From Euptelea pleiosperma (lineage: Eukaryota > Streptophyta > Magnoliopsida > Ranunculales > Eupteleaceae): a stretch of DNA of 64,000 nt. The notes below the pieces were generated by a model. That model had not been told where the DNA came from and did not search any database. It was given only the letters and a program-made list of their open reading frames with translations. The position numbers and the translations under genes are program-made. The DNA is taken from NCBI GenBank assembly GCA_035048495.1, contig CM068549.1:19997103-20061102 (forward strand), in the 5' to 3' direction. This document shows positions 20,905 through 33,882 of this stretch, piece by piece; positions within the stretch are counted from its first letter, which is position 1; each line of letters begins with the position of its first letter.

Positions 20905-23737
20905 CTCCCCCTCAAGCTGGTGCGAAGATATCCATCATGCCCAGCTTGCCAGTCAAGATATGAAGAATAGACTTTTTCACCCCCTTTGTGAGTATGTCGG
21001 CAACCTGTTCCTGTGTTCTCACATACGGAGTACAAATCAATTTTTGTTGAAGTTTCTCTTTGATGAAGTGACGATCAACTTCAATATGCTTGGTCCTATC
21101 GTGCTGGACTGGGTTGTGAGCAATGCTGATGCCAGCTTTGTTGTCACAGTAGAGGCTCATCAGCTCTGTCACCTGGAGTCCCAGTTCCTCAAGCATGGTC
21201 CTCAACCAAAGGAGTTCGCACACACCATGTACCATAGAGCGAAATTCTGCCTCTGCACTGGATCGAGCTACAACTGGCTGTTTCTTGTTTCGCCAAGAGA
21301 CAAGATTTTCTCCAACAAGGGTACAGCATCCTGACGTAGACCGACGATCAGTAACGGAACCTGCCCAATTTGCGTCAGTATATGTTTCTACTCTAAAGTG
21401 TCCATGTCGCTCGAACAGTATTCCACGACCTGGAGAGCCCTTGAGGTACCAAAGAATTCGGTGAACTGCCTCAAGATGTGATGACCGTGGTGCATGCATA
21501 AACTGACTGATAACACTAACGGCGTAAGCAATATCCGGACGGGTGTGTGCCAAGTAGATCAGCTGCCAATCAATCGTTGAAACATAGGGACATCCTCAAG
21601 GGTGTCACCCTCCTCAGAATTCAGCCGATGGTTCTGATCAATTGGAGTCTCTGCTGGTCGAGCTCCTAAATACCCAGTCTCATCCAGAAGGTCCAATACA
21701 TACTTCCGTTGAGAGATGAAGATGCCCTTCTGAGACCGAGCAACTTCAATTCCCAAGAAGTATTTCAGTGGCCCCAAATCATTTCTCTTAAACTCCGAGG
21801 ACAAGAATGTCTTCAGCTGCTTTATCTCTTTAGGATCATTCCCAGTGATGACAATGTCATCAACATAGACGATCAGTGCCGTGGTACTAGTCTGCTGGTG
21901 CTTCACAAACAACGTGTGATCGGCCTGACTCTGCTTGTAGCCCACTCGTCTGATCGCATTGCTAACCGCTCGAACCATGCCCTTGGAGATTGCTTTAGCC
22001 CATACAGGGCTTCCTTAACTTGCACACCTTATCGTCACTTCCAGCAAGTGTCAACCCAGGTGGTAGTTTCATGTACACCTCTTCTGTCAAATCTCCATGC
22101 AGAAAGACATTCTTCACATCTAGTTAATGCAATGGCCAGGACAGGTTGGCAGCTAAGGATAGAAAAACTTTGACTGAGTTCATCTTAGCCACAGGTGCAA
22201 AAGTCTCCTGATAGTCTATCCCATATGTCTGAGTGAATCCCTTGGCTACAAGTCGTGCCTTGTATCGTTCGACTGACCCGTCAACTTTATGTTTCACTGT
22301 AAAGACCCATTTGCACCCCACAGGTTTCTTTCCTCTGGGTAGTTGAACAAGTTCCCATGTTTTGTTCTTCTCAAGAGCCTGCATTTCATCCATCATAGCT
22401 TCTTTCCACTTTGGGTGACTAAGTGCGTCTGCAACACTGGAAGGCAAAGAAACAGAGGAGGCAATACTGACAAAATTCTGATATAACGGAGACAAAGACT
22501 GATACGAGACAAAATGTGAGATAGGGTGTTCCGTTCACGTACACCCTTCCGAAGTGCAATAGGGAGGTCAATATCAGTGCTCATATGATCGTCAGAAGTA
22601 GGAAGATGCATGTGGCTCAAGAACAGAAATAGGACTGAGGCAGGGACAGAAGCAATACCTGGAACTGGATCCGAGGGGAGACTTGCAGATGTAGGCGCAG
22701 GGACAGTGGCTTGTCCTTTCTTCTTGGTTCTGAAATATACACGCACATCAGTTGCAGTAGTGGAAGTGCCATTGTCACTAGACTGAGGTCTCGGCATAGG
22801 AATAGAGACAGGCAGAGGGCTGGGGATACTCTCTTCTGCAACATCATGCTCCCCCTAAAGAGAGGTCTACTCACCAAAGAAAGGGATGGACTCAGCGAAT
22901 GTGACATCCATAAAGATGAAGCGACGACGGGTAGGCAGGATGATAACATTTGTACCCTTTTTTATTAGAGGGGTACCCCAAGAAGATGCACTTTAAGGCC
23001 CGCGGATCTAACTTGTCCCTCGAAGAACGATGAATATGGACATAACAAACACACCCAAAGACCTTTGGAGGAACAACGAAAGCCGGGCGGTCAGGAACCA
23101 GGAGAGATAGGGGAGTCTGAAATCCGAGAACCCGAGAGGGCATACGATTGATGAGGTATGCAGCAAGTAAGACAAACTCATACCAATAGTGTTTCGGAAC
23201 CTGCATGCCTAACCGGAGAGCACGCTCAACTTCAAGAAGGTGACGTTTTTTTCTCTCAGCAGTCCCATTATGTTGAGGTGTCGAAGGGCACGAGGTCTGA
23301 TGAACAATGCCATGTGAAGCAAAGTAAGATTTTAGACCCCCATCGAGATATTCCCCCCCATTGTCAGAGCGAAGAATCTTAAGAGTGGTATGGAATTGAG
23401 TGGTAACCATCTTATGGAACTCTTGGAAAATGGAGAATACAGCATCTTTGGTTCGCATAAGGTACAACCACTAGAGTCATCTACAAAGATAACAAAGTAT
23501 CGATATCCCAACAAAGAAGTCACAGGCACGGGGCCCCACACATCAGAATGCACAATAGAAAAAAGAGTAGTACTTTTATTCTCACTAATGAGAAAAACAG
23601 AATGACAATGTTTGGCCAATTCACATGTTTCACAATGAAACGGAACTGCAGAAACAGAAGAGAAAGCAGGAAAGACACGCTTTAAGACTAACATGGGTAC
23701 ATGACTTAGTCGGGTTATGCTAAAGCATTAACTGGTC
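20905..23737 (-). pseudogene. Copia pol: integrase, reverse transcriptase, RNase H (broken; runs into gap)
   Basis: Domain order on the minus strand is Copia-type. The integrase (23694-22892) shows the CETCELAKHC zinc end, VHSDVWGPVPVTS, the catalytic LRSDNGGEY and CPSTPQHNGTAERK. The RT (22495-21559) shows [20 protein letters not shown] and catalytic IVYVDDIVITG. The RNase H (21556-20912) shows YTDANWAGS, RRSTSG, SSAEAEFRSM and the closing ADILTKG. It is damaged by a frameshift inside the integrase near 23470, stops between integrase and RT, a stop and frameshift at about 22120-21980, and a frameshift at 21557. Gag and the 5' LTR are lost in or beyond the gap. Lineage not assigned. Confidence 0.9.
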
Positions 23738-23837
23738 NNNNNNNNNNNNNNNNNNNNNNNNNNNNNNNNNNNNNNNNNNNNNNNNNNNNNNNNNNNNNNN
23801 NNNNNNNNNNNNNNNNNNNNNNNNNNNNNNNNNNNNN
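23738..23837. other. Assembly gap (100 N)
   Basis: A run of exactly 100 N, the conventional placeholder for a gap of unknown size. The sequence changes from Copia integrase to a family X LTR across it, so the join is unproven. Confidence 0.98.
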
Positions 23838-24476
23838 TCCTCTCCTCCTCTCTTCTCTTCTCTTTTCTCTTTCCTTTCTTTTTCTCTTTTTTTTTTTTTT
23901 GGTTTTTTGATGAGGAGCACGGTGAGATAATGGTCGAGAAGATGAAGATGCAGGGGGGGATCGGTGGAGAAAAATGGCAAGAGGAGCAGCAGCTTAGTGT
24001 TTTTGGAGCTTAGGCGTGGAGAAGAAGAGGAGGCAGGAGACTCTAGGGAGAGGGGCTGCTGGACTGGTTGGGGGGGGGCGGTGCCGGCCGGAGTTGCAGG
24101 CTGCAACTCCGGTAAAAACGGTAATGACAAAAACGAAGATGAAAAATATGAGAAGAAGAAGAAGAAGAAGAAGAAGAAGAAGAAAAGAAGAAGAAGAAGA
24201 AGAAGAAGAAGGAGGAGGAGGAAGAGGACCTGATGGCCGGAGTTGCTGCCTGCAACTCCGGCAAAGATGGAGGAGGAAGAAGAAGAAGAAGAAGAAGAAG
24301 AAAAAAAAGAAACGGCCACCGGTGGAGGGAGAACGTGGGGGGATTGAAAGGGGGGAAGAGAGGATGAGAGGGGAGAGGGATTAGGGTTCGAACGAACCCC
24401 TATCCTTCTCCTTTTAAAGCTTCCCTATTTCCTTTAATGGAAATAGGGGATTTTTGAAAATAAAAAAAATAAGAAA

Positions 24477-24527
<51 letters not shown>

Positions 24528-25495
24528 TTTTTAAGTAAAAACCTACTTTTCTGTGGGGAATCTCCCCAATTAGTGGACCCCCCATTTAATTAAAATTATT
24601 TTGAAATTCGCGGGGTCCACTAACTGGTCGGACAGCGGGTCGATGAAGATGGGCCCGGCTATTGGCCCTCATGGATTGATGATGTCCATCGTCTCACAAG
24701 ATGATGTGACAGACAGTCTGATGGCGATCGGATGGATGGTGACTTGATTGGGACTCAGATTGGTAGATCGACGGATCTAGAGAGATCCAACGGTCCGATT
24801 GAAGATCCAACGGTCCGATGGAAGATCCAACGGTCAGAAAGCTAAGGGAGATGAGATAGAGCCGATGGACAGGAGTTCTGGGGTTAGGTCAGTAGATTCG
24901 AGGACCGAGAGATGAAGAGAGAGAGAGAATAAGGAGAGATGAGAGAGAAAGTATCAGAAAATAGAGAGAAAAGCACTGGCGGAGGGTCTGGAACCCTGGT
25001 CTTCACTGTGACCATCCTCAAGCTTCTCCAGTAGAGTCGACCATCATTCTTTGCTGACTCATGTGGCTTTAAACGCTTTGGTCCGTCTCTTGGTCATTGG
25101 CTCTCCTACTCTCTTCGTTCTTTGGGCCAGTTTTTTGGTCCTCTTATTCAGCCCATATTTGGCCCATATCTTCTAGTCATAGCATGTGGGCTTGTTAAGC
25201 TTTGATAATGGGCTTTCATGATCGATTTGGGCCCACAAGTCTCGAGAATCGTCCCATCGGGGTTTCCTGCGACAGAAGAAGCGCGTAATGAGACTTTATC
25301 AGAACGGCTTAGTATTTAGACTTTCGAAAATGTGTTTAATGCATGCAAATATACCATTTCGTCCAGAAAAGTGTGTTCTACGCAACTGAAGAGACTCTTA
25401 CGTAGAAAAGTAGGTAAATAGAGTATTTTACGTAGGAGAATGCAATAATGCTAAAAGGATAATTGCTTAAAATAAGCACTTTTGAGCGAATATCA
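23838..25495 (-). repeat. Family X LTR, copy I (cut by the gap)
   Basis: Ends at the family boundary gcgaatatca (25495). It contains all the hallmarks: AAG-rich tract, two GGAGTTGCA palindromes (24088-24112, 24237-24261), a conserved block ggttcgaacgaaccccta, a TA-repeat, the ggggtccactaactggtcgg block and three 20-bp gatccaacggtccgat repeats (24784-24836). Its beginning (TGAAAGTAGG end) lies in the gap. Adjacent internal X sequence follows on the right, so this is the 3' LTR of a minus-strand copy. Confidence 0.85.
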
Positions 25496-27839
25496 AAAGT
25501 TTCGGCAAGACTACAGACTGATAATCATGACCCAGAATAGTCAAACTCTGCGTGTGTGTGTGCTCAACATTCTCGTCATCTAGTAGTAAATATTTCTAGA
25601 TCACCTATAAGTTATTATGGCTCGACCTCAAATCTCACTTGTAAACTACTCAGAATGGAATCACTCAGGAATGATTTTCTTCTTTTCTCTTAATTTATAT
25701 GTGAGGAGATGTGAAAGTAAAGATCTCACATGTCTTATTTGAAGGAAGGACATCTTTAACAGAAGACGATCTCATGATTGGAATATCACTTTACACGGGA
25801 GCGTTAGATCAAACTCTATAGCTTCTCTTTCTTCAATCTCCACATTTTACGATCGTGCTATCCAAGAATCAAGTAGGACTTTCCTGGGTTGTAATGAGTT
25901 TTAGGTCAGGTGTAGAAAAAATAAGAGAATACAAGATTTCAAAGTTCTGAGAGGATATCTCTACTTTTTTGTATTTTTCTGCGAGTGTAACACAATTTCT
26001 TTTCATTTTCCTTCTTTCGTATTTTTCTCTTTTTTTCGATATTTTTGAGATAACTCAATTTCTTTTTCAGCTCTTTTTCATACTTTCTTTTCATATATTC
26101 TTTTCAGTCTAAACCACTTGTCTTTTTCTTTGATTTTTCTTGACTTTTCATTTCATGGTACGCCCATATCCATTATTTCTCTATCCTTCTCAGAAGTAGG
26201 GTCTCAAGTCGTAACTAGACCGGGTTATTGGTTAATGGGCTTAACAAAGAAATGCTCTTATAAACGGTTCAAAGGTTTTCTAGTGAAGTATAATTCAGGT
26301 AGGTAAAAAGGTTGAATGGTTCAGAAAAATGGCCTAAATCATTTTCTAGGGTTTGCACGATCATGTATACTGTCTTGACTAGATAAAGAGAAGGTTCTGT
26401 CGTAGTAATCCAATGTTGATGTCGTTCCGAGTTTTATGTCGTTCCAAGTTTTATGATCAATACAAAGGATAATGAGATCTCTCAACAAAATATTGCGGGC
26501 ATGAAGAAATGGTGAGTCATCTTGTGACTCAGAATTGTTGTATAACCCTTTGAAATGATGAAAGGTTCGAAAGCTTACTAGGTTAGGTCTCCACAATTAT
26601 TCTCATAGAATCTCTAGAGTTTCTAAACTTAGGATGAATCTGATGTTGATAGTGTACAATTGTTCTGAGTTTGAGTTTTTCTATGTTTTCAAACCTGCTG
26701 TAGTCACTCTTGACTTGACTGAAAGCTAACCTTAAACAAAAATTGCCATCCTCAATATTGACTTAACAGAGGTTTTCAGCTAATCAAAGTTAGGGTATTT
26801 GACACATTTTTGAAATTCTAGAAAACTTTGGGAAAACATCGGAAACTACCAAAAATCACAATTTATTTTATTTTTATTTATATATATATATATATATTTA
26901 TCAAAATGAATACATGAGTTTTGGTAAATACCCACCCCAACCAAAATATAGCACCGTCCTCGGTGCTCATGACTAGGACATAAAATGATGGAAAAAATTG
27001 GTAATGATGCAAAGGTTCAGGGAGAATGTTACCAAGTCGGCAGAAACACGACAGTGTGTGGTACGTGATGATGGGCAGAATGAAAGTACCTGCATGTCCA
27101 GAGATATAACAATAATACCAAATGCATGAGACTCATGTACTCTAGGAATATCGGAATTGCCTTTCGAAAGTGCTAAGTTTTACGTCTTCAGCCAGACATG
27201 ACGGGGGTATATCAAGTACCCCCAACCAGGTTAAAACTCATGGAGACTGAGTGGATCTGTAGTCTTCCTGACACCTAAGGTGAAACAGAGACAACTATCC
27301 TATCCCTTGTCTAGGTATACCTGTGTAGAACAGGTCTTTCTCAGTGTAGACTGAGAGAAGAACAGTAGGCTCTCTAAGTAGACCCACAAAAGCATTTAGT
27401 TCAGCAGAGAGGGATCGAAGCTTCTCAGTAAAGACTGAGAGGAGAAGTAGTGGGTTCTCTGACCGTGGTTAGCAGAGCCGCAAACTCATTGAGTTTAGTG
27501 AGAATGTATCTGAATGGAACAAACTCTTGCAGATCAGTAATACCAGAATTGTCTGACTCCGAGATGAAGTCAGACTCTAAGTGCTCTTGACACTTGGATA
27601 ATTTATCTTCGGGAGAGTCTTGAATTAGACTCTTTATGGCACACGGGGTCATCGATAATATCGACATAGGGTAGCGGGTGAAAATCGTGGACCTCATCCT
27701 CAAGGTTTCCTAATGCGATAGGGATGTTCCAATCCCTGCACTCAATATGGTCATCTTCGGTGGGGAATGGTAGGTCTAGGATAGCTGGAGTCCCATATTC
27801 TAGACACGGCTTATCGGTAGGAATGTCTGCATCTAGGGC
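25496..27839 (-). pseudogene. Family X internal region, partial, with end of gag-like ORF
   Basis: Collinear with 52385-54722 of the complete copy, lacking about 160 bp next to the LTR. It holds the shared agactacagactgataatc start, the T-rich middle and caccgtcctcggtgctcatg. On the minus strand (27703-27425) it has the gag-like C-terminal part with SLIQDSPEDKLSKCQEH and ISESDNSGITDLQEF, out of frame upstream. At 27835-27839 the sequence agggc is cut by a solo LTR and resumes at 33163. Confidence 0.8.
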
Positions 27840-30800
27840 TGAAAGTGGAATTTTTCCGTCGTTGAGAGAACGACCCTAACTTCAACAAGATTTATAATTT
27901 TTATCCGATTATCCTGCAAAATTAATAACTTTGTATAGGGATTCGTGTCGGATGTTGATCCGCAGTCGGGGTTAGTTTGTGCAAGCAGTGAACATGAAAT
28001 GACGAATTTTTCTCAGAAATTTTTACTAAGAAGGATGGAGTGATGAGAATGATGATCGATTTAAAATAATTGTTGGTGATTTTTAGAGAGAGAAATTTCA
28101 GCAACCAATAAGAAGATTAACATACACTTTGCCAAATAATCATTCATTTAATAATCAAGATAATCACTACAATCTTTGAATGAACATAAGCGAATAAGAA
28201 AATTAATCTAGAAAGCTAATAAAGATAGTTGTGGAGAGAGAAACAAGAGAGGGAAAGTGAGAGGCATATAACCCTAGAGAAGAAATAAAGGGAAAGAAAA
28301 TAGAGAGAGAAAACTAGATAGCGAAAGCTATAGAGAAAAATTTCCTAACCTTTGAAACTTACCGAAGAAAATTGGATTGGCCATTAAAGAGGACGGCAAA
28401 ATGGTGGCCGGAGGTGGGTGGTTCGGCCAGTGATGGAGGTGCACATGGTGCGCTGGTTTCACCGGGGATGTGGAGATACAGGAGGAGACGTTGCAGCGTG
28501 GAGAAGATGGTAGTGAGGAGGGTTGCAAGTGGCTGGTTCGTCCAGCAAGGGGTGGAGACGGTGAGCAGTTCTGTGCTTTAGTAGGTGGAATGGTGGCTGC
28601 AACACAGCAGTAGGCTTTGATGGAGGTGGAGCAAGGAGGTGCTGTGGAGGTAAGCCTCCTCTCCTCTCTTCCTCTCTCTTCTTCTCCTCTTCTCCTCTCT
28701 TCTCCTTCGTTTTATTTTTCTGGTTTTCGTTTGCTTGGGGAGAAGAATGGTGAACAGGAGAGGACGGCTTCTCTTTTGGGTTATCAAAGAAGGGAAAGAT
28801 CACGATTGGAGATGGCAGCAAGATGAAGTCTGGAGCCGTTAATGCCGGAGTTGCAGACCTGCAACTCCGGCCGTGATTGAAGAAGAGGATGAAGGGGCTG
28901 GCAGTTTAGTGATGGAAGCGGCACATGGAGAGGTTCCTCTCCGGCAGGTTGTGGAGAGAATGGTCCGGTTGGTGAAGCGTGGACCGTGGACGATGAGAGG
29001 TGCTGCAGGTGTGGCACGAACGGCCGGAGTTGCAGGCGCAACTCCGGTGAGGGCGGTAATGGAGAAAGAAAAAAAAAAAAAAATAATAATAATGGAGATG
29101 AAGAGAAGGGAAAAAGGGTGCGGTAATGGAAGATGGTGGCAGGCGGACTTGCTGTGGCACTAGCAGGGGGATTAGGGTTGCAAGGTGATGCTGTGGTGGT
29201 GGCCGGAGTTGCAGGCTGCAACTCTGGTGGAAAAATGGTGAAGAAGATGACGAAGGTGGAGGAGAAGTGGAGGAAAACAACGGCCAAGAGAGGGGGAAAA
29301 GGGGCAAGAGAGTTTTTGGGAGAGAATGGAAGAGATTGGAGGGGGATTAGGGTTCGAACGAACCCTTCTCCCTCCTCTTATAAAGCTCCCTATTTCCTTT
29401 AATGGAAATAGGGTATTTTTGAAAATTAAATTTTTTTTTTTTTTTTTTTTTATTTATTTTTTTTTTTAAGTAAAAATCTACTTTTCTATGGGGAATCTCC
29501 CCAATTAGTGGACCCCCCATTTTTTTGAAATTTAATTAAAATTCTTTGGAAATTCACGGGGTCCACTAACTGGTCGGACAGCGGGTCGATGATGATGGGC
29601 CCGGCTACTGGCCCACATGGATTTATGATGTCCATTGTCTCACAAGATGATGTGACAGACAGTCTGATGGCGATCGGATGGATGGTGACTTAATTGGGAC
29701 CCAGATTGGTAGATCGACGGATCTAGAGAGATCCAACGGTCCGATTGAAGATCTAATGGTCCGATGGAAGATCCAACGGTCAGAAAGCTAAGGGAGATGA
29801 GATAGAGCCGAAGGGTAGGAGTTCTGGGGTTGGGTTAGTAGATTCGAGGATCGAGAGATGAAGAGAGAGAGAGAATAAGAAGAGATGAGAGAGAAAGTAT
29901 CAAAAAAAATGGAGAAAAGTATTGGCAGAGGGTCTGGAACCCTGGTCTTCACTGTGACCATCCTCACGCTTCTCCAGTAGAGTAGACTATCATTCCTTGC
30001 TGACTCATGTGGCTTTAAACGCTTTGGTCCGTCTCTTGGTCATTGGCTCTCCTGTTCTTTTCGTTCTTTGGGCCGGCTTTTTTGGTCCTCCTATTCAGCC
30101 CATAGTTGGCCCATATCTTTTAGTCATTTGAAAATAGGGTTTTTCTGCGTCGTTGGTTACGGAAACCCTAGAATCAACACATTTGTAATTTGATCCGCAT
30201 TTTAATCCTGCAAAATATAAACTTTTGTATAGGGATTCGTGTCGGATGTCGATCCGCACTCGGGGGTTAAGTCGCGCAATTCATGAACATGAAATGACGG
30301 ATTTATCTCAGAAATTGTGGTGGGGTGAGAATAGTGAAGCGATTTAAAACATACTTAGTGATTTTTAGAGAGAGAAATTGCCAAAACCAACCAAAAACAC
30401 AAAAGTAAACTAAGAACAAGAATTGAACACAATATTGCAAAATCAAACTAAATTTTATTCGAATCAAATGTTGAGATACAAACTTCTAATAAAAAGATAA
30501 TAAAATGACAATTCTATAAAGCATAAAGAAAATAGAGATGGAGACCTAGAGAGAGAAAGTAGAGAGAGAAACACTTATTAGAGGGAAGTTTTTAGAGAGA
30601 GGAAGAAATAATAGAGAGGAAAAGAAATTTTCCTAAGTCTTACCATTGAAATGGATTGGCAATGAAGGTTTGTGCAAGGTGGATCGACCGTGGTCTCCCA
30701 CGAAAAGGAGAAGAACATGCCCGTGCGTGGTGGAGAAGAAGACCTGTAAGGACGATATCCAATGAGAATAAGTGCACACTGGTGTGGTTGTTGGATAAGG

Positions 30801-33162
30801 GAAGCTTTCAGGCTGGTAGAGTCGTGAGATGGAACAGATCTTGAAGAGGGGCGAATCCAATGGTGATGGAGGAGAGACCGATTGCAGCGCATGCACCCTT
30901 GCTGGTCGAACCAGCAAGGGATGACGTTAATGGCCTTGGGGTGCAGATTCGGTGTTGCTGGGTGCAGCACCGGCTCAAACACTTGCTGCTGGCGGTATTT
31001 CTGGAAGTGAACGGAAGGCAGCAAGATGAGGGGGTCTGCAACTCCTCCGGTGATGGAGTTGCAGATGGAGGAGATCTCTGATATGGTGAGTAAGAGGGCG
31101 GAAGTCCACGCCGTTGATGAAGATGAGGACGATGCTGCTTATCACGTCCAATGGATGCAAGCATTCGGTAATGGAGGTTGACCGGAGTTGCAGGTTTGCA
31201 ACTCCGGTGTGGAGTTCAGGCAGAGAAGAAGAGGAGGCGTGGTTGCTGGACGGAGGACGTGGGGCGGTGCACCTGCAGGCGGTAACCAAGAAGGAGACTC
31301 TCCTTCTTCTTCCCCCCTTCTTCTCTCCTCCCTTTTCTTTTGTTTTCTTTCTTGCTTTAGAGAGGATGAAGACGGCGGTAGGAGAGAGAGGAGACAGAGG
31401 CGTACTGGAGGCGTACTGGACTGGTTGGGGGGGGCGCTGCCGGCCGGAGTTGCAGGCTGCAACTCCGGCAATGACGTGGTGAAGATCCCAAAAGGGGAGG
31501 GTTGCAGGCGGTGAAGGTTGCTAAAAATCTGCTGATGTTGCAGGCGACTACGACAGCAAGCAAGGAGAGAGGATAAGTGAATGAGACATGTGGTGAGGTT
31601 AAAAGAGTTTCAGATGGCCGGAGTTCTGCAACTCCGGCGAGAAATAGGAGAGGAAGATGAAGAAGAAGGTGAAGAAAAGAAGAAGAAAATGAGCCAAAGA
31701 AGAAGAAATCGTGGGGGGAGTTTTTGGGAAAGGAGAGGTGAAGATGGGAGAGGGATTAGGGTTCGAACGAACCCCTATCCTTCTCCTTTTAAAGCTTCCC
31801 TATTTCCTTTAATGGAAATAGGGGATTTTTGAAAATAAAAAAATAAGAAAAATAATAATTTTTTTTATTTTTTTTTTTTTAAGTAAAAACCTACTTTTCT
31901 ATAGGGAATCTCCCCAATTAGTGGACCCCCCATTTAATTAAAATTATTTTGAAATTCGCGGGGTCCACTAATTGGTCGGACAGCGGGTCGATGAAGATGG
32001 GCCCGGCTATTGGCCCTCATGGATTGATGATGTCCATCGTCTCACAAGATGATGTGACAGACAGTCTGATGGCGATCGGATGGATGGTGACTTGATTGGG
32101 ACTCAGATTGGTAGATCGACGGATCTAGAGAGATCCAACGGTCCGATTGAAGATCCAAGGGTCCGATGGAAGATCCAACGGTCAGAAAGCTAAGGGAGAT
32201 GAGATAGAGCCGATGGGCAGGAGTTCTGGGGTTAGGTCAGTAGATTCGAGGACCGAGAGATGAAGAGAGAGAGAGAATAAGGAGAGATGAGAGAGAAAGT
32301 ATCAGAAAATAGAGAGAAAAGCACTGGCGGAGGGTCTGGAACCCTGGTCTTCACTGTGACCATCCTCACGCTTCTCCAGTAGAGTCGACCATCATTCTTT
32401 GCTGACTCATGTGGCTTTAAACGCTTTGGTCCGTCTCTTGGTCATTGGCTCTCCTACTCTCTTCGTTCTTTGGGCCGGCTTTTTGGTCCTCTTATTCAGC
32501 CCATATTTGGCCCATATCTTCTAGTCATAGCATGTGGGCTTGTTAAGCTTTGATAATGGGCTTTCATGATCGATTTGGGCCCACAAGTCTCGAAAATCGT
32601 CCCATCGGGGTTTCCTGCGACAAAAGAAGCGCGTAATGAGACTTTATCAGAACGGCTTAATATTTAGACTTCCGAAAATGTGTTTAATGCATGCAAATAT
32701 ACCATTTCGTCCAGAAAAGTGTGTTCTATGCAACAGAAGAGACTCTTACGTAGAAAAGTAGGTAAATAGAGTATTTTACGTAGGAGAATGCAATAACGCT
32801 AAAAGGATAATTGCTTAAAATAAGCACTTTTGAGCGAATATCACATAGCATGTGAGCTCTTTAAGCTTTGATAATGGGCTTTCCTGATCGATGTGGGCTC
32901 GCAAGTCTCGAGAATTGTCCCATCGGGGTTTCCTGTGACAGAAGAAGCGCGTAATGAGACTTTATCAGAATGACTACATGTCTAGACTTCCGAAAATGTG
33001 TTTAATGCATGCAAATATACCATTTCGTCCAGAAAAGTGTGTTCTACACAACACAAGAGACTCTTATGTAGAAAAGTAGATAAATAGAGTATTTTAACGT
33101 AGGAGAATGCAATAACGCTAAAATGATAATTGCTTAAAATAAGCACTTTTGAGCGAATATCA
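27840..33162 (-). repeat. Family X solo LTR, copy II, with AGGGC target duplication, split by copy III
   Basis: The LTR parts are 27840 to about 30128 and 32844-33162. It starts tgaaagtgga and ends gcgaatatca. Both sides carry agggc (27835-27839 and 33163-33167). Outside these the sequences are the two halves of one family X internal region, continuous at 54719-54723 in the complete copy. So an X LTR inserted into an X internal region, and an LTR-LTR recombination or equivalent left it solo. It carries three GGAGTTGCA palindromes (28845, 29024, 29203). Confidence 0.9.
30129..32843 (-). repeat. Family X solo LTR, copy III, nested in copy II
   Basis: A full-length LTR of 2715 bp, from tgaaaatagggtttttctgc to gcgaatatca, lies exactly where copy II breaks. 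The left half of II ends ..cttttagtcat and the right half begins catagcatgtg, sharing cat. This is compatible with a decayed 5-bp duplication (gtcat expected). It holds three GGAGTTGCA palindromes (31182, 31444, 31618). Confidence 0.85.
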
Positions 33163-33882
33163 AGGGCAGAGAAAGAATTATCAGAGATAAAGATGGAACT
33201 GGGTTCCTCTGTGCTCGGTCCAGAAGTTGGTGCTGTTAAGGGCACGAAAGATTGAGACTTGGGTTCATCATTATTGATGCACAATCCAAGGGAGGTGGGG
33301 AGGAATGGTAGATCTAGGACAGTTGGGATCCTGCGATCGAGACACAGCTCAGTGTCATGAAGATCGACATCTGGGTCAACAGAGGTAGAGTGAGAAATAG
33401 GTTGCTCTGGGGTAGGTTCAGGATTTGGTGTTGTTAAAGGCACCGAAATGGGATACACTGGCTCCTCAATAGTTTGACTTGATCCAGTGGTGGTAACAAC
33501 TTCTATTCCTCTTGGAAATTCCAGTTCTGGTGCATGGGTAGCGACTCCTCCTCATAGACAGTGTCCATTTCATTGTCCTCAGGGTAGGCTATAGGTTGAC
33601 TAGGGAAATTGACTTCCTCTCTTACAGATTTTAACAGACTCATTGGGTGAGCTAAGCTCTCCATGGAGTGATGTTGTTGGTGCTCTAGGCCTTGCAAATA
33701 CTGTTGTTGCTGGGCAATGTACTTAGAGAGAATGTCCTCTAGACTAGGTTTAGTAGCCAACGGAGGCGGTTCAGCCAAGGGGAGCTGAGGTGCCAACTCT
33801 TGATTGTAGTCTGACTAGGTATGAAAGTTGTAAGGCAGAGTGGAGTCTTGGACTAGCTGCTGACTCTGGAAATCCTGAGGGC
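33163..33882 (-). pseudogene. Family X gag-like fragment
   Basis: The minus-strand translation includes PPLATKPSLEDILSKYIAQQ and QQYLQGLEHQQHHSMESL. Further on it has DVDLHDTELCLDRRIPTVLD and VPLTAPTSGPSTEEPSSIF, close to the 520-residue ORF at 54371-55933. Frameshifts separate the pieces. It stops abruptly at ctgaggg (33882), where Copia sequence in the opposite orientation begins. Confidence 0.85.

Noticed and set aside
20879..21334. Plus-strand frames over the Copia pol region
   Set aside because: They are antisense shadows of the recognisable RNase H on the minus strand.
23720..24384. Long open frames next to the gap and in AAG-rich DNA on both strands (poly-Ser/Leu, poly-Lys/Glu/Arg proteins)
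   Set aside because: They arise from GAA/CTT microsatellites in a family X LTR, and one even runs through the N gap. The same low-complexity frames recur in every LTR copy.
30124..32848. A clean 5-bp target duplication around LTR III
   Set aside because: Only cat is shared; an extra T on the left and a missing gt on the right prevent an exact call, so nesting is inferred from the broken LTR II instead.
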